64,000 bases of DNA. Origin: Nevskiales bacterium. Its GTDB lineage: Bacteria > Pseudomonadota > Gammaproteobacteria > Nevskiales > Nevskiaceae. The translations under genes and the position numbers were made by a program. Location of the stretch: assembly GCA_028698335.1 (NCBI GenBank), contig JAQVDP010000011.1, positions 1 through 64,000 of the forward strand, in the 5' to 3' direction. Of this stretch, positions 37,967-48,796 are shown piece after piece. The stretch's first letter is position 1, and every line of letters starts with the position of its first letter. The notes beneath the pieces were generated by a model that was given only the letters and a program-made list of their open reading frames with translations, was not told where the DNA came from and did no database searches.

Positions 37967-39025
37967 TCAGCTCTTGAGGTGAACCTCAAGGCGCTTGCCG
38001 GGGCGGATCAGGGCCTTGTCGCCGAGTCCGTTCCAGCGCACCAGGTCGCGGACGTGCACGTCGTACTTGCGGGCGATCTTCCATAGCGAATCGCCCTGCT
38101 TGACGACGTGGACGACCACGGTCGGAATCGGGACCGGGGCAAAGGTTCCCGAGGCCAGCGCAGCCGACAGGCGCCCGGCCTCGGCATCCGGCAGGATGAC
38201 CGACTGCTTGCTGGTGGTGTTGGTCAGATTGCGCAAGCCGGGGTTGTAGGCCTGCACGACGCCCGCCAGGACCCCGGCATCCTTGAGCGCCGCGTCCAGA
38301 TTGACGGGGTGCCGGAGCTGGACGAGCTGGGTCAGCGGACGGTCCGGAATGTCGGGCAGGCGGATGCCGAAGCGTTTGGGCTGCTCGATGAGCAGGCACA
38401 GCCCCATCAGGCGGCGCACGTGCTCGCGGGTCTCGCGCGGCAGATCCAGATCCCAGAATTCCCGGGCGTCGTGCTGTTTTCGCAGCGTCGCGGCCAGGCG
38501 ACCCGCGCCGATGTTGTAGGCCGCCAGTGCCAGCAGCCAGTCGTCGAATCGCTCGCTCAGGTCCTGCAGGTACCCCAGTGCCGCGTGCGTGCTGGCGATC
38601 GGATCCTTGCGGGCGTCGTAGTCGCGGGTGTTCTGCAGTCCGCGGGCGGCGCCGGTTTGCGGCACGAATTGCCAGAGCCCCTGCGCCTTCTGCTGCGAGC
38701 GGGCTTTCGGATCGAAGCCGGACTCGACTGCTGGCAGCAACGCGATTTCCAGCGGCATCTGGCGGCGCTCGACCGCTTCGACGATGTGCCACAGGTAAGG
38801 GCGGGATCGTTCGAGCATCTGCTCGAAGGCATCCGGATGGCGGGCGTAGTAGCGAGCCCACTCGATGGTGTCGCGTTGTTCGTTGTTGACCAGGCGCAAG
38901 CCCGAGACGATGCGTGGCCAGATCTGGGGTTCCGGGGCCTGACTCGCAACCGCACACAGGCTCAGGCACAGCGTGATGCAACCCGCGATCAAGGGCTTGT
39001 GAAAGCTCAAACGTTCAATCCTCAT
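37967..39025 (-). CDS. mltD: Membrane-bound lytic transglycosylase D-like, LysM
   Basis: The product starts at MRIERLSFHK (39025; an earlier Met at 39031 is two codons upstream) and has a signal peptide. Its SLT domain carries the catalytic Glu in ALLPAVESGFDPKARSQQ, and QGLWQFVPQTGAARGL is also present. There is one C-terminal LysM domain (VHVVKQGDSLWKIARKYDV). It cleaves peptidoglycan glycan strands. E. coli MltD has more LysM copies; only one is seen here. It is followed by gloB on the same strand, the same pairing as in E. coli. Confidence 0.92.
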   Translation of the reverse strand: MRIERLSFHKPLIAGCITLCLSLCAVASQAPEPQIWPRIVSGLRLVNNEQRDTIEWARYYARHPDAFEQMLERSRPYLWHIVEAVERRQMPLEIALLPAVESGFDPKARSQQKAQGLWQFVPQTGAARGLQNTRDYDARKDPIASTHAALGYLQDLSERFDDWLLALAAYNIGAGRLAATLRKQHDAREFWDLDLPRETREHVRRLMGLCLLIEQPKRFGIRLPDIPDRPLTQLVQLRHPVNLDAALKDAGVLAGVVQAYNPGLRNLTNTTSKQSVILPDAEAGRLSAALASGTFAPVPIPTVVVHVVKQGDSLWKIARKYDVHVRDLVRWNGLGDKALIRPGKRLEVHLKS

Positions 39026-39137
39026 TGGCAATGGGCGTCAGGCCGTGGCCAAGCGCCGTTGTCGGCGCCATTCGCTGCGCCGTCCCGGATCCGTATCCTC
39101 ATGTCTGCCGCATGTGGCGACGGCTGCGGCGGGCGGT

Positions 39138-39911
39138 TCAGCCCCTGAAGCCGTCCTTCCAGCGGCGCAGTGCGGCGAACGGATCGTCCGGGCCGCCATG
39201 GGCATCGGCCCAGCGTCTGACCGCGGCCGCGACCATCGGTTCCTGCACGCGCAGGAAGGGGTTGATCTCGCGTTCGAGCTGCAGGGTCGACGGCAGGCTG
39301 GGGCGCTGCTGCGCGCGCAGGGATTCTACATGCTCGAGATGTTGCGCAAGCGCGCGGTTGCCAGGCTCCACCGCGCGTGCGAATGCCAGGTTGGAAAGCG
39401 TGTACTCGTGCGTGCAGTAGACGCGCGTGTCGGGCGGCAGCCCGGCCAGGCGGTCGAGCGACGCGTGCATCTGCTGCGGCGTGCCTTCGAACAGACGGCC
39501 GCAGCCGGCCGAGAACAGGGTGTCGCCGCAGAACAGCAGGCCGGGCTCTCCGGGCGCGTAATAGGCGATGTGGCCGAGGGTGTGTCCCGGCACCGCCAGG
39601 ACTTCGAACGACGCGCCGAGCAGGTCGACGCGGTCGCCGTCCTGCAGCGGGTCGGAGATGCTGCCGATGCGGTCGGCCTCGGCGGCCGGTCCGTAGACCG
39701 GGACGCGATGGTCCTGCAGCAGGTGGTCGATCCCGCCGACGTGGTCGGGATGATGGTGCGTGACCAGGACGGCGCGGAGACGCAGCCCGCGTTCACGCAG
39801 TCTGCGTTCCACCGGAGTGGCGTCTCCGGGGTCGACGACGATCGCGTCGCCGTCGTGGCTCAGCAACCAGATGTAGTTGTCGGTAAACGCAGGGATCGCA
39901 TCGATCTGCAT
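39138..39911 (-). CDS. gloB: Hydroxyacylglutathione hydrolase (glyoxalase II)
   Basis: GloB hydrolyses S-lactoylglutathione to glutathione and D-lactate, completing methylglyoxal detoxification. From the ATG at 39911 the product is 257 aa. It has [38 protein letters not shown], and [13 protein letters not shown] with the later metal ligands and substrate-binding residues. It lies between mltD and the divergent yafS-like gene, an arrangement shared with E. coli. Confidence 0.96.
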   Translation of the reverse strand: MQIDAIPAFTDNYIWLLSHDGDAIVVDPGDATPVERRLRERGLRLRAVLVTHHHPDHVGGIDHLLQDHRVPVYGPAAEADRIGSISDPLQDGDRVDLLGASFEVLAVPGHTLGHIAYYAPGEPGLLFCGDTLFSAGCGRLFEGTPQQMHASLDRLAGLPPDTRVYCTHEYTLSNLAFARAVEPGNRALAQHLEHVESLRAQQRPSLPSTLQLEREINPFLRVQEPMVAAAVRRWADAHGGPDDPFAALRRWKDGFRG

Positions 39912-39952
39912 CGGCGGTATGATGGGCACAGGTTCAGGCGGAGGGTAACGCC

Positions 39953-40726
39953 ATGGCACATCGACGTCATCCGCTCGGCGGTCGTCCGCTCGATCGCTAC
40001 GCCCTGGAACTGTGGCGCCGGTCCCCGCGCGGGCGGCGCGTACTCGACCTGGAATGCCTCGAGCTGGCGCGCTACCTGCCGGACGTGTTCGGACGGCATG
40101 TGCTGCAGGTGGGCAGCTGGGGGGTCGCCGACAGCCTGATCGCGACCGCCGGCACCTTGCATTACGGTGTGATCGGCACGGTCGCCGACGGGGTGTCTGC
40201 GGTCGCCGATCCCCAGCGGCTGCCGATCCTGTCGAAAAGCGTCGATGCGGTGGTATTGCCGCATACCCTGGAGTTTTCGCGCTCGCCGCATCACGTGCTG
40301 CGCGAGGTCGACCGCATTCTCAACGACCGGGGACGTCTGTTCGTGCTGGGCTTCAGTGCCTGGGGCACGTGGGCGTGGCGTGCACGCCTCGGGATCGGAA
40401 ACCGGGCGTTTCCGCCGGGGGGGCGTTTCTTCAGCGTCGGACGTGTGGCGGATTGGCTCGAGCTGCTCGATTTCGAGATCGCGGAAGTACGGCGGTTCGG
40501 GGTCGGGTTCCCGTGGATGACGACGCACACCGTCGGTGAGGCGTGGTCGCCGGCGAGTCTGGTCAGCCCGCTGGCCGAGGCGTATCTGATTGTGGCCCGC
40601 AAGCGCGTGCTGCCGATGAACTTCGTCGGGCGCGTGCAGCGCGCACAGGTCCGTCCGCTGGTGGGGATCGGCCTGCCGGCGGCGCAGCGCGACGCCATCG
40701 ACGGCAATGGCGAGGGTCCGGGCTGA
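39953..40726 (+). CDS. YafS-like SAM-dependent methyltransferase
   Basis: The 257-aa product has a class I methyltransferase pattern, though the glycine-rich loop is weak ([14 protein letters not shown]). A later part reads [39 protein letters not shown], the usual core with the post-motif II region. Its substrate is unknown. In E. coli the gene yafS sits in the same place between gloB and rnhA, and I take it as the homologue. It is divergent from gloB by 41 bp. Confidence 0.82.
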   Translation: MAHRRHPLGGRPLDRYALELWRRSPRGRRVLDLECLELARYLPDVFGRHVLQVGSWGVADSLIATAGTLHYGVIGTVADGVSAVADPQRLPILSKSVDAVVLPHTLEFSRSPHHVLREVDRILNDRGRLFVLGFSAWGTWAWRARLGIGNRAFPPGGRFFSVGRVADWLELLDFEIAEVRRFGVGFPWMTTHTVGEAWSPASLVSPLAEAYLIVARKRVLPMNFVGRVQRAQVRPLVGIGLPAAQRDAIDGNGEGPG

Positions 40727-40813
40727 GCCGGACCGGCGTCGCTGTCGCGGCGCGGATGCGCGGGCGGCAGCAGGTAGAATGGTGCCGGTTCATTCTCAAC
40801 GGGCGACAGGCGC

Positions 40814-41260
40814 TTGAAACAGGTTGTCATACACACCGACGGAGCATGCAAGGGCAACCCCGGTCCGGGTGGTTGGGGCGTGCTGCTTGAATACGCGGGT
40901 CGCGTGCGTCGCCTCAAAGGCGGCGAAGCGGAGACCACCAACAACCGCATGGAGCTGATGGCGGCGATCCGGGCGCTGGAGGCGCTCACGGAGCCGTGTG
41001 CGGTGACGCTCTATACCGACTCGTCCTATGTGATGCAGGGACTGACAGAGTGGCTGCCCGGATGGAAGCGGCGCGGTTGGCGCACGGCGGCAAACAAACC
41101 GGTCAAGAACCAGGATCTGTGGCAGCGGCTCGACGCCGCCGCCGCGCGCCATCAGGTCGAATGGCAATGGGTCAAGGGGCACTCAGGGCACGACGGCAAT
41201 GAGGAAGCCGACCGTCTGGCCAACGAGGGTGCGGCCGAAGTCATCGCGGGTGCGGCATGA
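40814..41260 (+). CDS. rnhA: Ribonuclease HI
   Basis: RNase HI cuts the RNA strand of RNA-DNA hybrids. The 148-aa product has all four acidic active-site residues: D in [17 protein letters not shown] in NNRMELMA, D in [11 protein letters not shown] and D in [12 protein letters not shown]. It starts at a TTG at 40814; no ATG or GTG in this frame gives the full first strand. The stop overlaps the dnaQ start (ATGA). The rnhA-dnaQ neighbourhood is conserved. Confidence 0.96.
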   Translation: MKQVVIHTDGACKGNPGPGGWGVLLEYAGRVRRLKGGEAETTNNRMELMAAIRALEALTEPCAVTLYTDSSYVMQGLTEWLPGWKRRGWRTAANKPVKNQDLWQRLDAAAARHQVEWQWVKGHSGHDGNEEADRLANEGAAEVIAGAA

Positions 41261-42009
41261 GCGTGACTGAACAGCAGGGCGAGCGCTCGGAAGCGATCCG
41301 GCAGATCGTGCTGGATACCGAGACGACGGGACTCGAAGTCGAGCAGGGGCACCGCATCATCGAGGTCGGCTGCGTGGAGTTGCGCAAGCGGCGCTACACG
41401 CACAACAACTTCCATCGCTATGTTCATCCGGAAGACCGGGAAATCGATCCCGGGGCCGTCGAGGTGCATGGCATCACGATGGATTTCCTGGCGGACAAGC
41501 CCAAGTTCCGGGAGTTGGCGGAGGAGCTCTGGAACTACCTCAAGGGTGCGGAGCTGATCATCCACAATGCCGCGTTCGACGTCGGCTTTCTGAATCGCGA
41601 GTTCGCGCGTTGCGGCTATCGAGAGAAGCTTGAAGACGTCTGCGCCATCACCGATACCGTGGCGATGGCGCGACGTCTGCATCCGGGGCAACGCGCGACA
41701 TTGGACGCGCTGTGCAAGCGGTACGAGGTCGACAACTCGAACCGCGAGCTGCATGGCGCCTTGCTCGACGCCGGGCTGCTCGCCGACGTCTATCTGGCGA
41801 TGACCGGTGGGCAGAGCCGTCTGAGCCTCGACACCCAGTCGGGCGAATCGGTGCGCCGATCGCGCTTCGTCGAGCTGCTCGGTGCCGGCGACGGCCCGCT
41901 GCCACGGGTGACCGCCACCCCCGATGAGCTCGAGGCGCACCGTGAGCGCCTGCGGGCGCTCGAAAAGAAAGGCCGCTGCCTGTGGCAGGCCGAGCTGGAG
42001 GGCGGCTGA
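41257..42009 (+). CDS. dnaQ: DNA polymerase III epsilon subunit
   Basis: DnaQ is the 3'-5' proofreading exonuclease of the replicase. The 250-aa product has the DEDDh motifs: [22 protein letters not shown], and [14 protein letters not shown] with the catalytic His and Asp. The C-terminal region (about 190-250) is the linker and segment that contacts the alpha subunit. The ATG overlaps the rnhA stop by 4 bases, so the two are translationally coupled. Confidence 0.96.
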   Translation: MSVTEQQGERSEAIRQIVLDTETTGLEVEQGHRIIEVGCVELRKRRYTHNNFHRYVHPEDREIDPGAVEVHGITMDFLADKPKFRELAEELWNYLKGAELIIHNAAFDVGFLNREFARCGYREKLEDVCAITDTVAMARRLHPGQRATLDALCKRYEVDNSNRELHGALLDAGLLADVYLAMTGGQSRLSLDTQSGESVRRSRFVELLGAGDGPLPRVTATPDELEAHRERLRALEKKGRCLWQAELEGG

Positions 42010-42017
42010 GCGCGGCC

Positions 42018-42710
42018 ATGGACCGGCATACCGCGATCGTCACCGGCGCCAACCGCGGGATCGGCAGGGCGGTCAGCCGTCAGCTCGCGCGGCTGGGCAT
42101 GCAGGTACTGATGGCGTCGCGCGATCGTGTCGCGGGCGAGGCTGCTGCCGCCGAACTGAGCGGCGACGGGCTGCGGGTGAGTGCGATCGAGCTGGACGTG
42201 GCCGATGCCGACGCGGTGGCGGCCTGCGCATCGGCCCTGTCCGCGCGCGGCATCGACGTGGACGTGCTCGTCAACAATGCCGGCGTATTCCCGAACGGCG
42301 ATGTCCTGAGTGCCTCGCCGACCGCCTTCGTCGAGGCGCTGAACGTCAATGCGCTCGGCGCCCTGTGGTGCGCGCGAGCCTGGCTGCCGGGGATGCGCGC
42401 GCGTGGCTACGGCCGGATCGTCAATCTGTCGACAGGGTATTCGGCGTTCTCTCGCGGACTCGATGGCCCGGCGCCGTATTCGATATCGAAGGCCGCGCTC
42501 AATGCGGTGACGGTCAAGCTGGCGCAGGTGGCCGGGCCCGGCGTGCTGGTCAACGCAGTCGATCCCGGCTGGGTGCGGACCCGCATGGGCGGCGCAGATG
42601 CGCCGATCGACGTCGAGGACGCCGCGGCGGATGTGGTTGCGGCGGTATGCCTGCCGGACGAAGGCGTCCGTGGCCGCCTCCTGCGTCACGGCGAGGCCGT
42701 GGACTGGTAG
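42018..42710 (+). CDS. Short-chain dehydrogenase/reductase
   Basis: The 230-aa product is an SDR with the NAD(P)-binding TGANRGIGRA, VLVNNAGVFP, and the catalytic Ser (NLSTGYS) and Tyr-Lys (YSISKAALN). Substrate is unknown. The ATG at 42018 is 8 bp after the dnaQ stop, so it is likely in the same transcript. A longer reading would begin inside dnaQ and was rejected. It is convergent with the ArsR-methyltransferase gene. Confidence 0.87.
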   Translation: MDRHTAIVTGANRGIGRAVSRQLARLGMQVLMASRDRVAGEAAAAELSGDGLRVSAIELDVADADAVAACASALSARGIDVDVLVNNAGVFPNGDVLSASPTAFVEALNVNALGALWCARAWLPGMRARGYGRIVNLSTGYSAFSRGLDGPAPYSISKAALNAVTVKLAQVAGPGVLVNAVDPGWVRTRMGGADAPIDVEDAAADVVAAVCLPDEGVRGRLLRHGEAVDW

Positions 42711-42744
42711 GCGCGGGTCGCGGCTGAACGGGACGGGGCGGCGG

Positions 42745-42762
42745 CCGGCCGCGAACGGCCGG
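42745..42762. terminator. Hairpin between convergent SDR and ArsR-MT genes
   Basis: CCGGCCG at 42745-42751 and CGGCCGG at 42756-42762 form a 7-bp GC-only stem around a CGAA loop, 34 bp after the SDR stop and next to the stop of the ArsR gene. It probably serves as a weak bidirectional terminator. No U-run is seen. Confidence 0.35.
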
Positions 42763-42763
42763 T

Positions 42764-43693
42764 TCAGCGTCGCAGCCCGGTCGCGGTGATGACCTCGAAG
42801 TAGGGCGGGCGCGTTTCGCGGGAGCTGATCCGGCAGTGCTGGACGCTGAGACCGCAGCCCTGCATCAGCTTGCGCAGACGCTCCGTTGCGATCCCGAGAT
42901 TGAGATGGTCGTAGGCACGCATGGTTTCCTCGTGCGTGTGTTCGGCCAGTGCGGCGACGATCAGGCGCCCACCGGGCCTGAGGAGGCGCGAGGCCTCCGC
43001 CAGGACCTTGCGGGGTTCGGTCGTGTACGACAGTGCGTGCATCAGAAACACGTGGTCGTATTCCGCAGACGGCAGCGGTAGCGCCAGCATGTCTGCTTCG
43101 CAGAACTCGACATTGGTGATGGCAACGAGGCGCTTGCGCGCGGCCGCGATCACGGTCGCACTGATGTCGACGCAGGTGACGCTGTCGGCGCGATCGGCGA
43201 TCAGTTCGGCCAGGACGCCGTCGCCGCAGGCGATGTCGACCACCTTGCCGAGGTCGAGCAGGCCGATCAGTGCGCGCGCGGTCGCGTCCCAGGTGCGTCC
43301 CGGAGAATAGTGGAGTTCCATCCGACCCGCGACGGACTCGGCCCAGGTCTGACCATGCTTGCGGGCGGCGATGACCTGAACCGCACGTTCGCGGTCGACA
43401 CCCAGTTGGGCATCGGTGATCTGCGCGCGCAGCAGCCCCCAGAGTTTGGCGGCTTCGCTCGGCGCTTCGGCCATTGAGTAGAGGGCGGCGTTGCCGCTGC
43501 GCTTGTCCTGGACCAGGCCTGCCCGTTTGAGACGCGCCAGATGGGTCGAGACCCGGCTCTGCGCCAGCCCCGAGATCTCGGTCAGCTCGGCCACGCTCAG
43601 TTCGTACTGTTCCAGCAACAGCAGCAGTCGCAGGCGGCTGGTGTCGGCCAGTAGGGAACAGAAGTCGGTGCTTTGGTCGAGCGACAGGCTCAT
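42764..43693 (-). CDS. ArsR-family regulator fused to SAM methyltransferase
   Basis: The 309-aa product has an N-terminal winged-helix ArsR domain (about 1-95; LTEISGLAQSRVSTHLARLKRAGLV is the recognition helix region) and a C-terminal class I methyltransferase domain. The SAM-binding motif is VVDIACGDGVLAELI, followed by EYDHVFLMHALSYTTEPRKVLAEASRLLRPGG. This fusion type is widespread in proteobacteria. No clear metal-binding cysteine pair is seen in the HTH domain, and the target is unknown. Confidence 0.9.
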   Translation of the reverse strand: MSLSLDQSTDFCSLLADTSRLRLLLLLEQYELSVAELTEISGLAQSRVSTHLARLKRAGLVQDKRSGNAALYSMAEAPSEAAKLWGLLRAQITDAQLGVDRERAVQVIAARKHGQTWAESVAGRMELHYSPGRTWDATARALIGLLDLGKVVDIACGDGVLAELIADRADSVTCVDISATVIAAARKRLVAITNVEFCEADMLALPLPSAEYDHVFLMHALSYTTEPRKVLAEASRLLRPGGRLIVAALAEHTHEETMRAYDHLNLGIATERLRKLMQGCGLSVQHCRISSRETRPPYFEVITATGLRR

Positions 43694-43743
43694 GCGGATG
43701 GACGGATGGAGTTTGCCTGGCGCTATTGTCGCCGTCCGCGCCG

Positions 43744-43777
43744 CAAACAAAAAGCCCGCCGTGTTCGGCGGGCTTTT
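43744..43777 (-). terminator. Terminator of the histone H1-like gene
   Basis: A perfect 11-bp stem (AAAAGCCCGCC at 43750-43760, GGCGGGCTTTT at 43767-43777) with a 6-nt loop lies 35 bp after the stop of the minus-strand H1-like gene. On the minus strand it is followed by TTTTTGTTTG, so it is a strong intrinsic terminator. It also lies just upstream of the ArsR-methyltransferase gene. Confidence 0.85.
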
Positions 43778-43811
43778 CGACGCGGTTCGCCGCGATTGGC
43801 TGTCAGGGCCT

Positions 43812-44711
43812 CTAAGAGGCGTCTTCCTCGGATTCGGTTCCGGGTGCAATGCCGAGTTCGGCGGCTTCCTTCTTGCCTTTGGATGTGGCCAGGAATGCGC
43901 GCGACAGCGGCGAGGGCTTGATCGACTGTGCTGCCGCAACCACCGGCGCGGCTGCCTCGGCGATTGCCTTCTCGGCACGCTGGACCTGCGCGCGTGCGTC
44001 GTCGGCGACCTGTTTGACTGCCTTCCTGACCTTGTCGACATCGCTCCTGATCGTCTTGCTGACACTTTTTTCCGCGCTCTTGACGACATTGCGTGCCGCG
44101 GCGGCATCGCTCTTGACGGTCTTGCGGGCGGCGTTGACGTCCTTGCGGATCGCGGTCTTGATCTGCTTGGCCGCCTTCTTGGCGGTGGATTCCAGCGTCT
44201 TGACGGCTTTCTTCGACTTGTTGACGTCGGCCTTGACCGTCTTGCGCACGGCGGCCACGTCCTTCTTGGCCTCGCGCTTGAGTTGTCCGGCCGCTTTCTT
44301 GACGCTGGATTCCAGCGTCCGGACGGTCTTCTTGGCCTTGGTGACTTCGGACTTCACGGTTTTGCGCGCAGCCGCCACGTCCTTCTTCGCGGTACGTTTG
44401 ACCTGTGTTGCGGTTTTCTTGGCGCTGCGTTCGAGGTTGGCGACGGCTTTTTTCACCTTGCCGGCGTCGGTCTTGAGGGTCTTGCGGGCGAGGGAAACGT
44501 CCTTCTTGACCGTCTTGCTGACCTTGCTGGCGGCTTTCTTCGCGGTGGCGCGGGTCTTGCCGAGATCCTGCTTGAGGCTGCGTGCCGTCTTGCTGACCGC
44601 CTTCTTCGAAGTGGCCTTGCTCGTAGCGGAGGGGCGTGATGGCTTGGCCGCAGCTTTCTTGGCGGCCTTCTTCGCCGGCTTCTTGACAGCCTTGCTTGCC
44701 TTCTGGGTCAT
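43812..44711 (-). CDS. Histone H1-like lysine-rich repeat protein
   Basis: The 299-aa product (ATG at 44711; an alternative at 44729) is extremely rich in Lys, Ala and Val and resembles histone H1-like/AlgP-type DNA-binding proteins. After a basic N-terminus (KKPAKKAAKKAAAKPSRPSA) comes a 40-residue unit, present in four tandem copies (69-108, 109-148, 149-188, 189-228; the last degenerate). The consensus is KKDV-xxARKT-x-K-x-D, then KxKKAVxxLExSxKK. The C-terminal ~70 residues are less basic and end in an acidic EEDAS tail. A nucleoid role is plausible but not proven. A small ORF ends 4 bases before the ATG. Confidence 0.85.
   Translation of the reverse strand: MTQKASKAVKKPAKKAAKKAAAKPSRPSATSKATSKKAVSKTARSLKQDLGKTRATAKKAASKVSKTVKKDVSLARKTLKTDAGKVKKAVANLERSAKKTATQVKRTAKKDVAAARKTVKSEVTKAKKTVRTLESSVKKAAGQLKREAKKDVAAVRKTVKADVNKSKKAVKTLESTAKKAAKQIKTAIRKDVNAARKTVKSDAAAARNVVKSAEKSVSKTIRSDVDKVRKAVKQVADDARAQVQRAEKAIAEAAAPVVAAAQSIKPSPLSRAFLATSKGKKEAAELGIAPGTESEEDAS
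44028..44507 (-). repeat. Four tandem 120-bp coding repeats in the H1-like gene
   Basis: Within the H1-like gene, four units of exactly 120 bp (44507-44388, 44387-44268, 44267-44148, 44147-44028) encode a 40-residue repeat. The first three share most residues (KKDV.. / ARKT / KK..V..LE.S.KK..Q.K); the fourth starts RKDVNAARKT and drifts afterwards. DNA identity is high enough to allow slippage or recombination between copies. Confidence 0.85.
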
Positions 44712-44715
44712 GAGA

Positions 44716-44982
44716 TTACCAAGCTCCATGCAATGTGCGGCCGTCGCCGGCCAAGTGCGCGACATGCGCGTCCTGCAGCGCATGACTAACGAAGACGTTT
44801 GCGGAGGCGCCGGTCCAGCGCGGCGTCGGGGGCAGCGGGGCAGTGCGGGGCGGCATGCGGCAGCAGGCGCGGACGGCCGCGGATGGCGCCATGACATGGG
44901 CGCGTCGCGTGCCGATGCCCGTGGGAGCGCATCCTTGTAACGCTTTGTATTTGCGGCACGACAGCCGCATGTCAGCAGCCAT
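44716..44982 (-). CDS. Possible leader gene upstream of the H1-like gene
   Basis: A candidate 88-codon gene starts at the ATG at 44982. This ATG follows AAGGGGAG, one of the best ribosome-binding sites in this part of the window, at 6 bases. It ends TAA at 44718-44716, only 4 bases before the ATG of the H1-like gene. The product has seven cysteines (for example in the LSCRKYK and ACCRMPP stretches) and matches no family I recognise. High GC at third positions (roughly 70%) is compatible with coding but not proof. Its translation could couple to the H1-like gene. Confidence 0.3.
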   Translation of the reverse strand: MAADMRLSCRKYKALQGCAPTGIGTRRAHVMAPSAAVRACCRMPPRTAPLPPTPRWTGASANVFVSHALQDAHVAHLAGDGRTLHGAW

Positions 44983-45298
44983 CAAAAACTCCCCTTGACT
45001 TTCCCCCGAAAAGCTGTTTCGCAGTGTATGGCGGCCTCCGGAGGCTGTCAAAGATGCGCGTGATCGCGGCGGTCGGCGGCGTTGGTCGCAAGCCCGCTGT
45101 TGCAGTGCGTCCGTATCGGAAACCGTGGTTACCTCATTGGTTTACGGCATTGCAGCATGACGGCTATGATTGCCGCCCTTCATATTTTCGGGCGCGGAGT
45201 CGCAGCTTCAGTTCCATACGTCAGCGACAGCCTGGCCGGTGAGTGATCCCGGCGCCCCGCGCACCGTCCCGTTTTCCAATCCACGAGGTGACCAACCC
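44983..45298. other. Intergenic region between H1-like cluster and fadB
   Basis: This gene-poor stretch of about 316 bp separates divergent transcripts. It holds the ribosome-binding site of the possible minus-strand leader gene, an AACC-GT-GGTT short inverted repeat at 45121-45130 and the fadB promoter at 45141-45170. I see no tRNA, riboswitch or other conserved structure here. No clear promoter for the H1-like gene could be named. Confidence 0.5.
45141..45170 (+). promoter_or_regulatory. Sigma-70-like promoter of fadBA
   Basis: TTTACG at 45141-45146 and TATGAT at 45165-45170, 18 bp apart, resemble a sigma-70 promoter and place the transcription start about 120 bp upstream of the fadB ATG. 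The short palindrome AACC-GT-GGTT just upstream could be part of a repressor site for fatty-acid control, but its arms are only 4 bp. Confidence 0.4.
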
Positions 45299-47452
<2,154 letters not shown>

Positions 47453-47486
47453 GCGCCGACCGAATCAGATATTTGGAGATTTGAAA

Positions 47487-48647
47487 ATGACGGAAGTAGT
47501 CATTGTTGACGCGGTCCGCACCCCGATGGGCCGCTCCAGGGGCGGTGTGTTCCGCAACGTACGCGCCGAGGATCTGTCCGCCGAGCTGGTCAAGGCGATC
47601 CTGGCCCGCAACGCGGCGCTCAAGCCCGCCGAGATCGAGGACGTGATCTGGGGCTGCGTGCAGCAGACCCTGGAACAGGGCTTCAATGTCGCGCGTAACA
47701 TCCTGCTGAAGGCCGGGCTGCCGAACACGGTTCCGGGCCAGACCGTGAACCGCCTGTGCGGTTCGTCGATGACGGCGATCCACACTGCGACCGCGTCGAT
47801 CAAGGCCGGCCTCGGGGATACCTACATCTGCGGCGGCGTCGAGCACATGGGCCATGTGCCGATGACGCACGGCTTCGACGGCGATCCGGGCATGTCGGTG
47901 TCGCAGGCCAAGGCGGCCGCGATGATGGGTCTGACCGCCGAAATGCTGACGCAGACGCATCAGATCGATCGCAAGTCGCAGGACGAGTTCGCGCTGGCGT
48001 CCCATCAGAAGGCCTATGCCGCGTGGAAGAACGGTGAGTTCAAGAACGAGATGGTCGGCATTCAGGGGCATGACGCCGACGGTGCGCCGATCCTGGTCGA
48101 TTTCGACGAGGTCGTGCGTCCGGAGGCCAACCTGGACGACCTCGGCAAGCTGCGTCCGGCCTTCAATCCGGCCGGTTCGGTGACCGCCGGCAACAGCTCG
48201 GCGATTTCCGACGGCGCGTCGTGCACGCTGGTGATGTCGGCCGACAAGGCCAAGGCCTTGGGCCTCAAGCCCCTGGCCCGCGTGGTCAGCGTCGCGGCTG
48301 CGGGCTGCAACCCGTCGATCATGGGTATCGGCCCGGTGCCGGCGACCAAGAAGGCGCTTGAGCGTGCCGGTCTGTCGATCGACAACATCGACTATTTCGA
48401 GCTCAACGAGGCCTTCGCGGCGCAGTCGCTCGCGGTCATGAAGGATCTCAAGCTGCTCGACCGTATGGACCGCGTCAACATCAAGGGCGGTGCGATCGCA
48501 CTGGGTCATCCGCTGGGCTGCTCGGGCGCGCGGATCACCGGCGCCCTGGCGCATGTGCTCAACGAGAAGGACGCGCAGTTCGGCGTTGCGACGATGTGCA
48601 TCGGCATGGGGCAGGGCGTCGCCACCGTGCTGGAGCGCGTCCAGTAA
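47487..48647 (+). CDS. fadA: 3-ketoacyl-CoA thiolase FadA
   Basis: FadA cleaves 3-ketoacyl-CoA with CoA to acetyl-CoA, the last step of beta-oxidation, in complex with FadB. The 386-aa product has the acyl-accepting Cys91 in [25 protein letters not shown] with the catalytic His, and the C-terminal CIGMGQGVA with the second Cys. A TTG two codons upstream is possible, but GGAG lies 9 bases before the ATG at 47487. A hairpin follows the stop. Confidence 0.97.
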   Translation: MTEVVIVDAVRTPMGRSRGGVFRNVRAEDLSAELVKAILARNAALKPAEIEDVIWGCVQQTLEQGFNVARNILLKAGLPNTVPGQTVNRLCGSSMTAIHTATASIKAGLGDTYICGGVEHMGHVPMTHGFDGDPGMSVSQAKAAAMMGLTAEMLTQTHQIDRKSQDEFALASHQKAYAAWKNGEFKNEMVGIQGHDADGAPILVDFDEVVRPEANLDDLGKLRPAFNPAGSVTAGNSSAISDGASCTLVMSADKAKALGLKPLARVVSVAAAGCNPSIMGIGPVPATKKALERAGLSIDNIDYFELNEAFAAQSLAVMKDLKLLDRMDRVNIKGGAIALGHPLGCSGARITGALAHVLNEKDAQFGVATMCIGMGQGVATVLERVQ

Positions 48648-48670
48648 TCCCGCGGGTATCCGCTGCTGCC

Positions 48671-48706
48671 GAAAGGGCCGGGCCAGTCTCGGCCCTTTCT
48701 GTTTGT
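48671..48706 (+). terminator. Terminator of fadBA
   Basis: A perfect 10-bp inverted repeat (GAAAGGGCCG at 48671-48680, CGGCCCTTTC at 48690-48699) with a 9-nt loop follows fadA by 23 bp and is trailed by TGTTTGT. The stem is strong and the U-run is short. Confidence 0.75.
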
Positions 48707-48710
48707 GGGA

Positions 48711-48786
48711 TGGGTTAATTTTACTATCGAAAATGTAATACAAGGACTACAAAGTGTAGGAATTGGGGTGTCCATAACGATATAAG
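48711..48786 (+). promoter_or_regulatory. AT-rich promoter-like island upstream of unknown gene
   Basis: About 75 bp of clearly AT-rich sequence, unlike its surroundings, lies between the fadA terminator and the next gene. It contains TG-TAATAC (extended -10-like, 48734-48741), a palindrome CTACA-AAG-TGTAG at 48747-48759, and TATAAG at 48781-48786 close to the start codon. I cannot choose one -10/-35 pair with confidence. Confidence 0.4.
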
Positions 48787-48796
48787 GGGTTCAACC

